Below are positions 17,146-23,071 of a stretch of 33,565 nt of DNA, piece after piece (the first letter of the stretch is position 1; every line of letters begins with the position of its first letter). The notes beneath the pieces are model-generated. The model was not told where the DNA came from and searched no databases. It saw nothing but the letters and a program-made list of their open reading frames with translations. This stretch comes from a virus, in IMG/VR virus record IMGVR_UViG_3300049445_000074, positions 1 through 33,565 of that record; one strand, given 5' to 3'. Made by a program: the position numbers and the translations under genes.

Positions 17146-17178
17146 AGCGCAAGTGCCGCGCAGCCGCGCGGTGGCGCT
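17146..17178 (+). promoter_or_regulatory. GC-rich hairpin in the 5' leader
   Basis: AGCGC (17146-17150) pairs with GCGCT (17174-17178). Inside it CCGCGC (17156-17161) pairs with GCGCGG (17166-17171) around an AGCC loop. A small CCC-GAA-GGG hairpin follows next to the start codon and includes the AAGGG ribosome site. The hairpins could protect the 5' end or modulate translation. Confidence 0.6.
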
Positions 17179-17196
17179 CGTCCCGAAGGGTACACC

Positions 17197-17463
17197 ATGT
17201 CTCAGCTCAGCCCAATCACCCCGTTCTATGCCGCCAAGGTTGCCAACATCCGGCTCGCCTCTGAGGGCATCGAGAAGACCGTCACGCCGCAGATGCTGTA
17301 CACGTACCACAAGAAGGGCACGATCGCGAGTGCCACCGTCACCGGCTCCGACAAGAAGTACTTCGACGGGGACGCCTTCAAGACCTGGCTGAACCAGTAC
17401 GTCACCGGGGGTGCCACCAACACCCGCACCGACGTCGAGGCGCTAGCCGCGCAGTACATGTAG
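17197..17463 (+). CDS. Small helix-turn-helix protein, strongly codon-biased
   Basis: The 88-residue protein has an excisionase/MerR-like DNA-binding pattern: VTPQMLYTYHKKGTI (about residues 29-43) as the helix-turn-helix, a short wing, then KKYFDGDAFKTWLNQYV as closing helix. It shares the ITP opening and the PQ-M-Y-Y-K-G motif with the 152-residue protein at 24819. Almost all codons end in C or G, unlike most neighbours, which suggests high expression. It has its own promoter, and a hammerhead ribozyme begins on the base after its stop. It could be a nucleoid-type or regulatory protein; the target is unknown. Confidence 0.85.
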   Translation: MSQLSPITPFYAAKVANIRLASEGIEKTVTPQMLYTYHKKGTIASATVTGSDKKYFDGDAFKTWLNQYVTGGATNTRTDVEALAAQYM

Positions 17464-17536
17464 GGCGAAACGGCGAGGGGGCCCGCAAGGGCCCCCAGAC
17501 CGTCTGCGTGGGATAGCCGCCACGCACTGATGAGCC
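17464..17536 (+). ncRNA. Type II hammerhead ribozyme HHR1
   Basis: Order is stem II 5' strand GGC (17464-17466), GAAA (17467-17470), stem III, cleavage triplet GTC (17502-17504), stem I, core CTGATGA (17527-17533), stem II 3' strand GCC (17534-17536). Stem III pairs ACGG (17470-17473) with CCGT (17500-17503), then an internal loop, then an 8-bp GC stem (17477-17484 with 17489-17496) closed by a GCAA loop. Stem I is a perfect 7-bp TGCGTGG/CCACGCA. All core bases are canonical. Predicted cleavage is after C17504. Confidence 0.9.
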
Positions 17537-17554
17537 AGGCTAAGGAGGAGCAAC

Positions 17555-17761
17555 GTGAACGTTCGCCGCGCTATGCGGCACAGGGTGGGTACGCTGGTAG
17601 GCACCCTATGCCTCGTCGTCACGTTCGGAATGGGGTACGCCCTCGGGTGGCACTCCCACGCAACCCACGTCCCGCCGCCCGTGTGCATCGTCGTCCACGC
17701 GAATGGGGCCCCGGCACCCGCGTCCTGCACGGACCCCGGTTCGTACCAGGTTACGCCATGA
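17555..17761 (+). CDS. Small single-pass membrane or secreted protein
   Basis: The GTG at 17555 follows AAGGAGG, which itself lies just after the hammerhead. The 68-residue product has a basic start (NVRRAMRHR), a hydrophobic helix (about residues 11-30, VGTLVGTLCLVVTFGMGYAL), then a His/Pro-rich outer segment with two Cys that could form a disulfide. No family is recognised. It overlaps the next gene by 4 bases (ATGA). Confidence 0.78.
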   Translation: MNVRRAMRHRVGTLVGTLCLVVTFGMGYALGWHSHATHVPPPVCIVVHANGAPAPASCTDPGSYQVTP

Positions 17762-17928
17762 GGTGCGGATACTGCCCCGAGCCGGCTATCTACTGGATGG
17801 CGTGGAAGACGATCGGCAGGCAGAAGGGTGCGCCGGTGTGCCAGAAGCACAAGGATGAGCGGAACGTGAAGGACAACTGGGGCGAGTACCCGACATTCGA
17901 GCCCTTCGAGCCGGATGTGGCCACCTAG
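17758..17928 (+). CDS. 56-residue zinc-binding protein candidate
   Basis: The ATG at 17758 overlaps the upstream stop. The product begins MRCGYCPEPAIYWMAW and later has VCQKHKDER, so CxxC plus CxxH could hold one zinc ion in a treble-clef-like knuckle. The C-terminus is acidic and Pro/Phe-rich. Short proteins with this layout are common in actinophages; the role is unknown. A longer in-frame reading from 17530 would start inside the ribozyme core and overlap the membrane protein gene, so I rejected it. Confidence 0.72.
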   Translation: MRCGYCPEPAIYWMAWKTIGRQKGAPVCQKHKDERNVKDNWGEYPTFEPFEPDVAT

Positions 17929-17933
17929 GACGC

Positions 17934-17983
17934 CAAGTTGGTCGAGGGGCCGAACAAGCCCCACGTGCCCCTCGACCGACTTG
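17934..17983 (+). terminator. Strong inverted repeat, likely terminator
   Basis: CAAGT-GGTCGAGGGG (17934-17949, one unpaired base) pairs with CCCCTCGACC-ACTTG (17968-17983). It gives a 15-bp stem with an 18-base loop, followed by a short CTTTCCT run. It sits just before a new promoter. Confidence 0.72.
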
Positions 17984-18010
17984 CTTTCCTAGCGAAAGCC
18001 GCTGTATAAT
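17981..18010 (+). promoter_or_regulatory. Rightward promoter
   Basis: TTGCTT (17981-17986), an 18-base spacer and TATAAT (18005-18010), 28 bases before the ATG at 18038. The -35 overlaps the foot of the terminator stem. Confidence 0.75.
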
Positions 18011-18037
18011 TGAATTAAGCCCAAAAGAGGGGGTGCG

Positions 18038-18283
18038 ATGACAGCCCACAAGCGACGGTCAGGGGACCTGATAGTCTCCTACGACTGCAAGCAAGGTCGG
18101 CACGAGACCGAATGTCAGGAATGGCTTCGGCTCGCGGGTCTAGAAGATCCGATTCATTGCCACTGCAAGTGCCATCCGGACGACGGATGCGTTCCCACGA
18201 TACGTCGAAAGACACGTCGGAACCCCGTATGTACGTCCTGTTACCTTACCCATCCGGAAGGAGCCTGCGATGCTGTCAAGTGA
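18038..18283 (+). CDS. Cys/His-rich small protein
   Basis: The 81-residue protein holds nine Cys and several His, clustered as HCHCKCHPDDGC near the middle and CTSCYLTHPEGAC near the end, probably two zinc sites. The GAGGGGG just upstream is the ribosome site. No known family is recognised; a nucleic-acid or protein-binding zinc knuckle is plausible. It is first in a two-gene unit after its own promoter. Confidence 0.78.
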   Translation: MTAHKRRSGDLIVSYDCKQGRHETECQEWLRLAGLEDPIHCHCKCHPDDGCVPTIRRKTRRNPVCTSCYLTHPEGACDAVK

Positions 18284-18563
18284 CTGGCTGGAGTACATGG
18301 CAGGCATGGAACGTCAGATAGCGTCTCGGCCGGAACTCGCGCCTAAGAAGGGTCGTCGGGTTCAGGGCATGACCTCGCCGGCACAGAGAAGGGCACTCCA
18401 GCAGACTGGGAACTCGGTCCGGGCTATCTACCAAGAAGTCGGACCCCAGAACGGCGCGCAGATACGTCCACAGGGCCGCCAGGTACCTTTTACGGCCGAT
18501 TTGGGCGGAAACTGTGAAAAGACCATACCCACCGGCAAGAAGACCCAAAGTCGCAGGCGGTAG
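18270..18563 (+). CDS. Basic small protein, function unknown
   Basis: The ATG at 18270 has GGAAGGAG upstream and overlaps the preceding gene by 14 bases. The 97-residue product is strongly basic with an N-terminal helix (DWLEYMAGMERQIA), a central segment (TSPAQRRALQQTGNSVRAIYQE), and a Lys/Arg tail. It may bind nucleic acid, on charge alone. No family recognised. Confidence 0.7.
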   Translation: MLSSDWLEYMAGMERQIASRPELAPKKGRRVQGMTSPAQRRALQQTGNSVRAIYQEVGPQNGAQIRPQGRQVPFTADLGGNCEKTIPTGKKTQSRRR

Positions 18564-18877
18564 TTAGGGTCCCTACTTTAGGGCGTAGGCGCACACATCA
18601 ACGTAACGCACATTAGTTCACATACTACTTAATTAAGGGACGCTTTGACGCTTGCCGTAACTTCTACTAACTTTACCACTATATAACCACCATAAAGTTC
18701 TATAAGAAGACGATTGTGGTATATCAAGCGCCGTCATGTACCGGCCCGCTGGTTAACCTGCGGTTTTACATGCCACCCTTTTGTGCTTGCGGTTTCAGTC
18801 CACCTATAGAGTAACAGGCGCTACCTACCAAAACGACGTATATAATTGTAAATACAACGTCATTGTGTAACTTGGGG
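18564..18877. other. Non-coding AT-richer region
   Basis: No credible gene lies between 18564 and 18950. The stretch is AT-richer than the rest of the right arm. It holds a TATAAT at 18841-18846 without a good -35, a GACGT/ACGTC dyad around it, and otherwise nothing I can name. It may be a control or replication region, but no iterons were found by eye. Confidence 0.6.
18835..18861. promoter_or_regulatory. Dyad over a -10-like element, operator candidate
   Basis: GACGT (18835-18839) and ACGTC (18857-18861) flank TATAAT at 18841-18846. A protein bound to this dyad would cover the -10 element. Confidence 0.45.
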
Positions 18878-18907
18878 TTGTTTGTCCTATCTGCCCAGTG
18901 ATATAAT
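18878..18907 (+). promoter_or_regulatory. Rightward promoter
   Basis: TTGTTT (18878-18883), an 18-base spacer and TATAAT (18902-18907), continuing as TATAATAGAA like the promoter at 24748. The ATG at 18951 follows 43 bases later with AAAGGA as ribosome site. Confidence 0.75.
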
Positions 18908-18950
18908 AGAATCATACAGAGCAGCCCTAGCGCGAAAGGAACAGTAGCTG

Positions 18951-19370
18951 ATGGAGTTCGTTAACGAGAATACACCGCCACTGATTAAGAACACAGGCGG
19001 CAGAGCACCCAAGTACAACTGGGACGCGTGGCTAAGGCACAACCACACCGTTAGGCTTGTCGAGGGCGAAGACTTCGACTGTGCAGCGACGTCCATGCGG
19101 ATGATGTCGTACAACCAGGCCAAGAGGCGTGGCGGCAAGGTGTCCGTCTCGATCGGCCTCGACATACTGAGCCGTAACGTGGTCGAGATTACGTTCCAGC
19201 TTACCGAGACGACGATCAAGCGGCGCGAGCGTGAGCTGCGTGTCGCAGGTACCGAGACAGAACTACTTGACGACGCGGCGATAGTGTCAGGTAAGTGGGG
19301 ACCGGCAAAGACGTTCGAAGAGCCGGATCTGTTCCCTCAGGGTGTAGCCAAGGCGCCTCGTGAGGATTAA
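18951..19370 (+). CDS. Conserved-looking small phage protein, function unknown
   Basis: The 139-residue protein contains HNHTVRLVEGEDFDC (about residues 29-43) and YNQAKRRGGKVSVSIG. It looks well folded: a charged N-terminus, a beta-rich centre, and a flexible acidic tail. The basic YNQAKRRGG patch could contact nucleic acid. I do not assign a family. It is first after a promoter, so probably an early protein. It overlaps the next small gene by 11 bases. Confidence 0.78.
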   Translation: MEFVNENTPPLIKNTGGRAPKYNWDAWLRHNHTVRLVEGEDFDCAATSMRMMSYNQAKRRGGKVSVSIGLDILSRNVVEITFQLTETTIKRRERELRVAGTETELLDDAAIVSGKWGPAKTFEEPDLFPQGVAKAPRED

Positions 19371-19539
19371 CTGGCGCAACGATGCCACCAAGAACGATGC
19401 AGTCCGCTTCACCGATTGCACCTCCTGTGGAGTCGATGCAGGCAAGGTGTGCCGCACCCAGATGGGCGAGATCGCAGCTGCGATTCATGCACCGCGGTAC
19501 GATGCGGCGCGCGCCAAGGTGTCCAAAACTGGGCCTTGA
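19360..19539 (+). CDS. 59-residue zinc-finger protein
   Basis: This is read from the GTG at 19360 to a TGA at 19537-19539. The product has DCTSCGVDAGKVCRTQ followed by HAPRYDAARAK. The layout CxxC-xxxxGxxC and later HxxR is a recurring actinophage zinc-finger pattern. An alternative reading of this DNA in another frame as an N-terminal extension of the next gene is less convincing. The ribosome site (AAGG) is weak, so translation is probably coupled to the upstream gene. Confidence 0.72.
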   Translation: MRINWRNDATKNDAVRFTDCTSCGVDAGKVCRTQMGEIAAAIHAPRYDAARAKVSKTGP

Positions 19540-19565
19540 AAAAGCCTATGGGTCCCAGGTACAAT
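19536..19565 (+). promoter_or_regulatory. Rightward promoter
   Basis: TTGAAA (19536-19541), an 18-base spacer and TACAAT (19560-19565). The -35 overlaps the stop of the zinc-finger gene. The next ATG (19598) has AAAGGAGG. Confidence 0.72.
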
Positions 19566-19597
19566 TAATTGAGCGGGAAAAAGAAAGGAGGCACAGA

Positions 19598-19954
19598 ATG
19601 CCGAACATCGAAATATTCGAGCCGGACATGACCTTCAAGCCGATGAAGGGTGCACACCTCGTCCTGAACGAGAGCATCCTATCTTGGCTGCAGGGTCGGC
19701 TCGACGAAGTGCACGAGATCGGCGGATACGGCGAGATGGACGACAACGTCGAACAGGACGTCAAGGCCCTACTCGACGAGCTACTCAAAGTCGCCGACTG
19801 GTACGAGGTGAAGGACAGGTTCGGACGCAAGGTATTCGCGTCCCGACCGTACGCTGTCTCTGGGCAGCAGGAACAACGTGGCGAGCTTCGAGTCGGGGTC
19901 GTCCTGACGAGGGGCGAGCTCATGCTCGACATACGCGTCTGGGGCGTGTACTGA
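19598..19954 (+). CDS. 118-residue early protein, function unknown
   Basis: The ATG at 19598 follows AAAGGAGG with proper spacing. The open frame extends further upstream, but that extension lies over the promoter and another gene. The protein has an N-terminal beta part (IEIFEPDMTFKPMKGAHLVL), an acidic helical middle (DDNVEQDVKALLDELLKV), and a beta-rich end. It is a compact acidic alpha/beta protein of no recognised family, first gene after its own promoter. Confidence 0.8.
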   Translation: MPNIEIFEPDMTFKPMKGAHLVLNESILSWLQGRLDEVHEIGGYGEMDDNVEQDVKALLDELLKVADWYEVKDRFGRKVFASRPYAVSGQQEQRGELRVGVVLTRGELMLDIRVWGVY

Positions 19955-20082
19955 TGAGGACCTGGACAGACCAGTACGGCAACAGGCACGTACTGACACG
20001 AGACGGCGAGCACTACGTATCGCGCCGGCTACTCTGGGGCGACGTCGTCATCTACGGTCGCTACACGAAAGTGGGCACGTGA
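19954..20082 (+). CDS. 42-residue protein, function unknown
   Basis: Its ATG shares one base with the upstream stop, and its stop shares one base with the next ATG (TGATG at both ends), so it is coupled both ways. The product is basic and rich in Tyr, Arg and Trp (begins MRTWTDQYGNRHVLTRDGEH). It looks like a small beta hairpin. No function can be given. Confidence 0.65.
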   Translation: MRTWTDQYGNRHVLTRDGEHYVSRRLLWGDVVIYGRYTKVGT

Positions 20083-20330
20083 TGGCATCGCTAACGCGTG
20101 AAGAGGGCAACAGGTTCGTCGAAGCCCTCAACAAGCGCAGCCTATGTGCGTGCGCAGTCCTACGCCAGCTCTTGCAGCTCCGCGTGCCTGGACCGTACCT
20201 AGAGTGCGAGCGGCACAAGAACGTGCTCGTCGACGATGATTGCATACACCCAGGAGTGTTCGCCATGTTCGACGAACCAACGACACACTGCTACACGTGT
20301 GGCAGGGACATACCAGTAGAGGAGCTGTAA
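20082..20330 (+). CDS. Cys-rich small protein
   Basis: The 82-residue protein has LCACAVLRQ near residue 22, LECERHKN near 42, and HCYTCGRDIP near the C-terminus. CxxC-type pairs at both ends suggest zinc binding. An ATG at 20082 in a TGATG overlap was preferred over the GTG three bases upstream. No family recognised. Confidence 0.72.
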   Translation: MASLTREEGNRFVEALNKRSLCACAVLRQLLQLRVPGPYLECERHKNVLVDDDCIHPGVFAMFDEPTTHCYTCGRDIPVEEL

Positions 20331-20554
20331 TGCCAACCATGACGGAGACCGAGCTCAAGCAGGAGATTGTCAAGATGGTCGACTGCGGATGTCACACAGT
20401 CAGCCTCGAGGCAGTCGAGCGCGTGGCGAAGTACTTCATCCACGCAGGTAGGGCCGATCGCATGTTCGGACTCGAAGGGAACGATGAAGACGACATCGAC
20501 CTGATGTACAACTTCATCGTCTTCGACAGGAAGCTGGAGGTAACAGAGAAGTGA
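20330..20554 (+). CDS. 74-residue acidic protein, function unknown
   Basis: The ATG at 20330 follows GAGGAG and shares one base with the upstream stop. The product is helical: TETELKQEIVKMVDCGC, then VSLEAVERVAKYFIHAG, then an acidic loop and a closing strand. It overlaps the next gene by 4 bases (GTGA). No family recognised. Confidence 0.75.
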   Translation: MPTMTETELKQEIVKMVDCGCHTVSLEAVERVAKYFIHAGRADRMFGLEGNDEDDIDLMYNFIVFDRKLEVTEK

Positions 20555-21036
20555 ACCTGTTCGAGTTGTTCCAGGCCATGGAGGACCCCGATGTGTGGAG
20601 TCCCGAGAGGCAGGCAAGATCGATGGGCGTCGTAGTCAGGACGCAGTGGGGACAGTTCGGGGTCAAGGGCGTCAGCGTCACTGCTGACAAGGACACACTG
20701 CTGATCGAGACCGAAAAGGTCGAAGAGAACCTCCTGATGGTCCAGCTACGTCAGGAGTTCGAAGCGTACCTGCTCGAGGCTGCTGACGCCGAAGACCCCG
20801 ACGTGCTACTCACGCCGAAGGAGCGTATCAAGGACTTCGCGCTCTACACGTACATGTGCGAGGAGAGCCAGTTCTCACAGCTTCTCGCCCTGTGGACCGA
20901 ATTCGATGGGGCCGGGGACCTGACGAAGTTCGCCAAGTTCGTCGCCAATCGGTGCACAGAGCCACAGGGCGACGAGCGCGATGTCGCGATCGAGGGCATC
21001 ACAGACCCGAGCCTATACAACGACGAGGTGCGTTGA
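20551..21036 (+). CDS. 161-residue acidic protein, function unknown
   Basis: GTG start within a GTGA overlap. The protein is acidic, with a beta-rich first half and a helical second half (LMVQLRQEFEAYLLEAADA; CEESQFSQLLALWTEF). It has no Cys cluster or membrane segment. The mixture of a small beta domain and helices might mediate protein contacts, but no function is supported. It is tightly coupled to both neighbours. Confidence 0.78.
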   Translation: MNLFELFQAMEDPDVWSPERQARSMGVVVRTQWGQFGVKGVSVTADKDTLLIETEKVEENLLMVQLRQEFEAYLLEAADAEDPDVLLTPKERIKDFALYTYMCEESQFSQLLALWTEFDGAGDLTKFAKFVANRCTEPQGDERDVAIEGITDPSLYNDEVR

Positions 21037-21497
21037 TGAAGACAACAGCAGAGCTACGTCGAGAACTTCGTGAAGCGGAGCAGCGTGACGTGGACAACAG
21101 GGAGGCAGCTCGTAAGGCAACGCCGGTGAAGTACCAGTACACCATCGAGCCTGCGAAGCGCGAGAGTACCTTCGACAAGATATACGACGACACGTGCTGT
21201 ATGTACGAGATTCGTCGTACAGCCGTAAACCTCGAAGCTGCGGTAGCAGCAGGTCACGAAGAGTGGGAGCTTCGTGATGGCAGGATGCGCTACCTGTTCA
21301 ACTCGTGGGGAGGCAAGATCGTCACCGCAGTCGGTGGGGGTACGGTGTACATCGGCAGGGTCTGGAACGGCCCTGAGGACTACGCCGATGACAGGGCGTT
21401 CGAACAGATTAACGTCTTCCTCGGCGAGCACCCCGAAGGCGGCGACATCACAACGATCGTCGACGAGTTCCTCGCCATACGGAAACTGAACCAGTAG
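21036..21497 (+). CDS. 153-residue protein, function unknown
   Basis: The ATG at 21036 shares one base with the upstream stop. The N-terminus is a charged helix (TTAELRRELREAEQRDVDNRE, about residues 3-23), followed by a mixed domain with VYIGRVWNGPEDYADDRAF and an acidic helical end. No family is recognised. Its stop at 21495-21497 is one base before the second hammerhead, so its mRNA would be cut just downstream. Confidence 0.78.
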   Translation: MKTTAELRRELREAEQRDVDNREAARKATPVKYQYTIEPAKRESTFDKIYDDTCCMYEIRRTAVNLEAAVAAGHEEWELRDGRMRYLFNSWGGKIVTAVGGGTVYIGRVWNGPEDYADDRAFEQINVFLGEHPEGGDITTIVDEFLAIRKLNQ

Positions 21498-21498
21498 T

Positions 21499-21558
21499 GG
21501 ACGAAACCCATCGTCGTGAGACGTAGGGTCTGCGTCAGATAGGCGCACCGATGAGTCC
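21499..21558 (+). ncRNA. Type II hammerhead ribozyme HHR2 (CCGATGA core)
   Basis: Stem II GGAC (21499-21502) pairs with GTCC (21555-21558). GAAA is 21503-21506. Stem III pairs ACCC (21506-21509) with GGGT (21526-21529), then a 2x2 internal loop, then CGTC/GACG around a GTGA loop. The cleavage triplet is GTC (21528-21530). Stem I TGCGTC (21531-21536) pairs with GGCGCA (21542-21547). The core is CCGATGA (21548-21554), so the usual U4 is C. Predicted cleavage is after C21530. Confidence 0.85.
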
Positions 21559-21570
21559 TAGGAGAACAAC

Positions 21571-21792
21571 ATGACCGCAACGCCCGTCGTCGAGGACGTC
21601 GAACGCCCGAGGGCCACCGTCAAGGAGATCAAGGAGTACTTCGGCGAGCAGAAGAGCGTCCACCTCGACGGCACGCCCGTCAGCTGGATCGGCGAGCTCA
21701 AGGACCTGAAGGCCTCGCCGTCCAAGGCGGGTCACGCCACCGGGTACGACGACGTCGCCTACGGGCTGGCCGACGGCACGCTCACCTACTAG
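21571..21792 (+). CDS. 73-residue codon-optimised protein bracketed by ribozymes
   Basis: The product begins MTATPVVEDVERPRATVKEI and has an N-terminal helix (residues ~15-30) and a Gly/Asp-rich C-terminal half. No family is recognised. Codons end almost always in C or G, as in the genes at 17197 and 24819, suggesting high output. The ATG has GGAG upstream. Hammerheads lie 12 bases before the start and 2 bases after the stop, so self-cleavage would release this gene as a ~286-nt mRNA with hairpins at both ends. Confidence 0.82.
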   Translation: MTATPVVEDVERPRATVKEIKEYFGEQKSVHLDGTPVSWIGELKDLKASPSKAGHATGYDDVAYGLADGTLTY

Positions 21793-21794
21793 CA

Positions 21795-21844
21795 GAGCGA
21801 AACGCCGGGAGGCGTCTGCGGGTGAAGCCCGTACCGATGAGCTC
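21795..21844 (+). ncRNA. Type II hammerhead ribozyme HHR3 (CCGATGA core)
   Basis: Stem II GAGC (21795-21798) pairs with GCTC (21841-21844). GAAA is 21799-21802. Stem III ACGCC (21802-21806) pairs with GGCGT (21811-21815) around a GGGA loop. The cleavage triplet is GTC (21814-21816). Stem I TGCGGG (21817-21822) pairs with CCCGTA (21828-21833) with one G-T. The core is CCGATGA (21834-21840). Predicted cleavage is after C21816. It is the most compact of the three. Confidence 0.85.
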
Positions 21845-21855
21845 AAGGAGGAACC

Positions 21856-22110
21856 ATGAAGGCTCGCAGGATCGCAGCCAGCGTCACAATCGTCGCAGCA
21901 GCCACTCTGGGTGGCATGTCGATCGGATCGGCCAACGCGTCGAGCCCAACGCTGCAGACCGTCCAGAAAGTCGAGACTCTCATCTCGCCGAAGTGCTACC
22001 ACGAGCACCAGGTCACGCACACGTACTTCAAGTACTCGACCAAGGCCGGCCGCTACGTCAGCGAGCCCGTCCGCACCAGCGTGATCGACCAGAACCACTG
22101 CCACGCATGA
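21856..22110 (+). CDS. Small secreted protein
   Basis: The 84-residue product has a clear signal peptide: MKARR, a hydrophobic stretch (IAASVTIVAAATLGGMSIG) and a likely cleavage after SANA at about residue 28. The mature ~56 residues carry two Cys (CYHEHQ near the start and NHCHA at the end) that could form one disulfide. AAGGAGG precedes the ATG and abuts stem II of HHR3. A secreted phage protein could act at the cell surface, for example in exclusion or lysis control; this is inference. Confidence 0.8.
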   Translation: MKARRIAASVTIVAAATLGGMSIGSANASSPTLQTVQKVETLISPKCYHEHQVTHTYFKYSTKAGRYVSEPVRTSVIDQNHCHA

Positions 22111-22373
22111 GCGTGCGCAACCGTCAGCTCCTGAAGGATATTGAGGATGGCCTCAAGGCCCTCTCCGATACGGTACGAGATGCCGATGACCTTCGGGCGC
22201 AGATGGTCGACGCGACATTCCGTCACCGCCTGAGGCATAGCGAGTTGCGAGTGCCTCAGGTCGTGGCGTACAGACAATCCATGACCAAGTTGGCAGACTT
22301 GTACGCCCAGCAGGCAGGGCAGATACAGGAGCTGCTAGCTCACGCCATGGAACTAGACAGTAAGGAGGCGTAG
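22107..22373 (+). CDS. 88-residue helical protein, function unknown
   Basis: The start lies in a 4-base ATGA overlap. The product is nearly all helix with two long amphipathic stretches (RNRQLLKDIEDGLKALSDTV and SMTKLADLYAQQAGQIQELL), a possible helical hairpin or coiled coil. Longer in-frame readings run back through the ribozyme and the secreted protein gene and were not used. No family recognised. Confidence 0.72.
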   Translation: MSVRNRQLLKDIEDGLKALSDTVRDADDLRAQMVDATFRHRLRHSELRVPQVVAYRQSMTKLADLYAQQAGQIQELLAHAMELDSKEA

Positions 22374-22717
22374 TGCACAGAACAGCAGACGGGTTCCCGA
22401 TCGTCGTAGGTCAGTACTACTGGAACAACGACCTAGCACTGTGCCAAGTCACCCAAGTGGCAGCATACCAGAACGCATACCAGGACTGGGGCTTGCAGAC
22501 TTGGCACAAGACCACCAAGGGTGACTTCGACTCCCTTGACCCACGCCACGACATTGGCCGGCTTGCCAAGCGGCATCCAACGACTAACAAGGATGCTGAC
22601 GAAGCAGCGATGCAGGAGCGCATCCAGGCCCTCGAGACTCTGACACAGGAGCTACTCACCCGTGTCGTCGACTTGGAGAACCGGAACTACTACGCGGAAC
22701 AGGAGAACGCGACATGA
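22373..22717 (+). CDS. 114-residue protein with C-terminal coiled coil
   Basis: The GTG at 22373 overlaps the previous stop by one base. Residues 1-60 form a small beta domain with many aromatics (VVGQYYWNNDLALCQVTQV); residues ~75-110 are a heptad-rich coiled coil (MQERIQALETLTQELLTRVV). It probably forms oligomers. No function is recognised. It overlaps the next gene by 4 bases. Confidence 0.75.
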   Translation: MHRTADGFPIVVGQYYWNNDLALCQVTQVAAYQNAYQDWGLQTWHKTTKGDFDSLDPRHDIGRLAKRHPTTNKDADEAAMQERIQALETLTQELLTRVVDLENRNYYAEQENAT

Positions 22718-23058
22718 GCCACCCCTACCCCGAAGTCGAACGTGACACGCCCCAAGACATGGAGCAGTACTTCGACGAGACGATTCACGACGATGACGAC
22801 GAGCCACGCGTGAACTGGTACTTCACGTTCGGCGTCGGTCACAAGCTGATCAGCGTCTGCGACGACCTCCCCGTCAACACGCACGTGGAGGGCATTCCGC
22901 TCACGGGCAGGTACGTCAAGATCAACGGTACCTGCAACTCCACGCGTCTTGAGATGAACAAGCGTTGGGGCAACGCGTGGGCATCGCAGTACCCGGAAGA
23001 GAAGTTCAGGACTCTGATCGCGAAGCACGGTTACGTCGAACTGACCGGCCTCGCGTAG
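22714..23058 (+). CDS. Actinophage conserved small protein (FTFGxGH type)
   Basis: The 114-residue protein contains WYFTFGVGHKLI (about residues 35-46), GRYVKINGTCNSTRLEM, and WGNAWASQYPEEKF. I have the impression that this layout recurs as a small protein of unknown function in actinophages. The N-terminus is very acidic with DDDDEP. Its stop is 13 bases before the arm of a 14-bp inverted repeat. Confidence 0.78.
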   Translation: MSHPYPEVERDTPQDMEQYFDETIHDDDDEPRVNWYFTFGVGHKLISVCDDLPVNTHVEGIPLTGRYVKINGTCNSTRLEMNKRWGNAWASQYPEEKFRTLIAKHGYVELTGLA

Positions 23059-23071
23059 TCCTCCTCTGAAC

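Noticed and set aside
17530-17757. In-frame extension of the 56-residue zinc protein
   Set aside because: It would begin inside the HHR1 core and overlap a membrane protein gene; composition is Arg/Pro low complexity.
18841-18846. TATAAT as a separate strong promoter
   Set aside because: No acceptable -35 at 16-19 bases. I kept only the dyad as an operator candidate.
19382-19597. N-terminal extension of the 19598 gene
   Set aside because: It overlaps a promoter and the zinc-finger gene; the ATG at 19598 has AAAGGAGG.
19950-19962. CTGATGAGGACC resembling a hammerhead core
   Set aside because: It is a stop/start overlap (TGATG) between two genes. No GAAA, GTC or paired stems lie upstream in the needed order.
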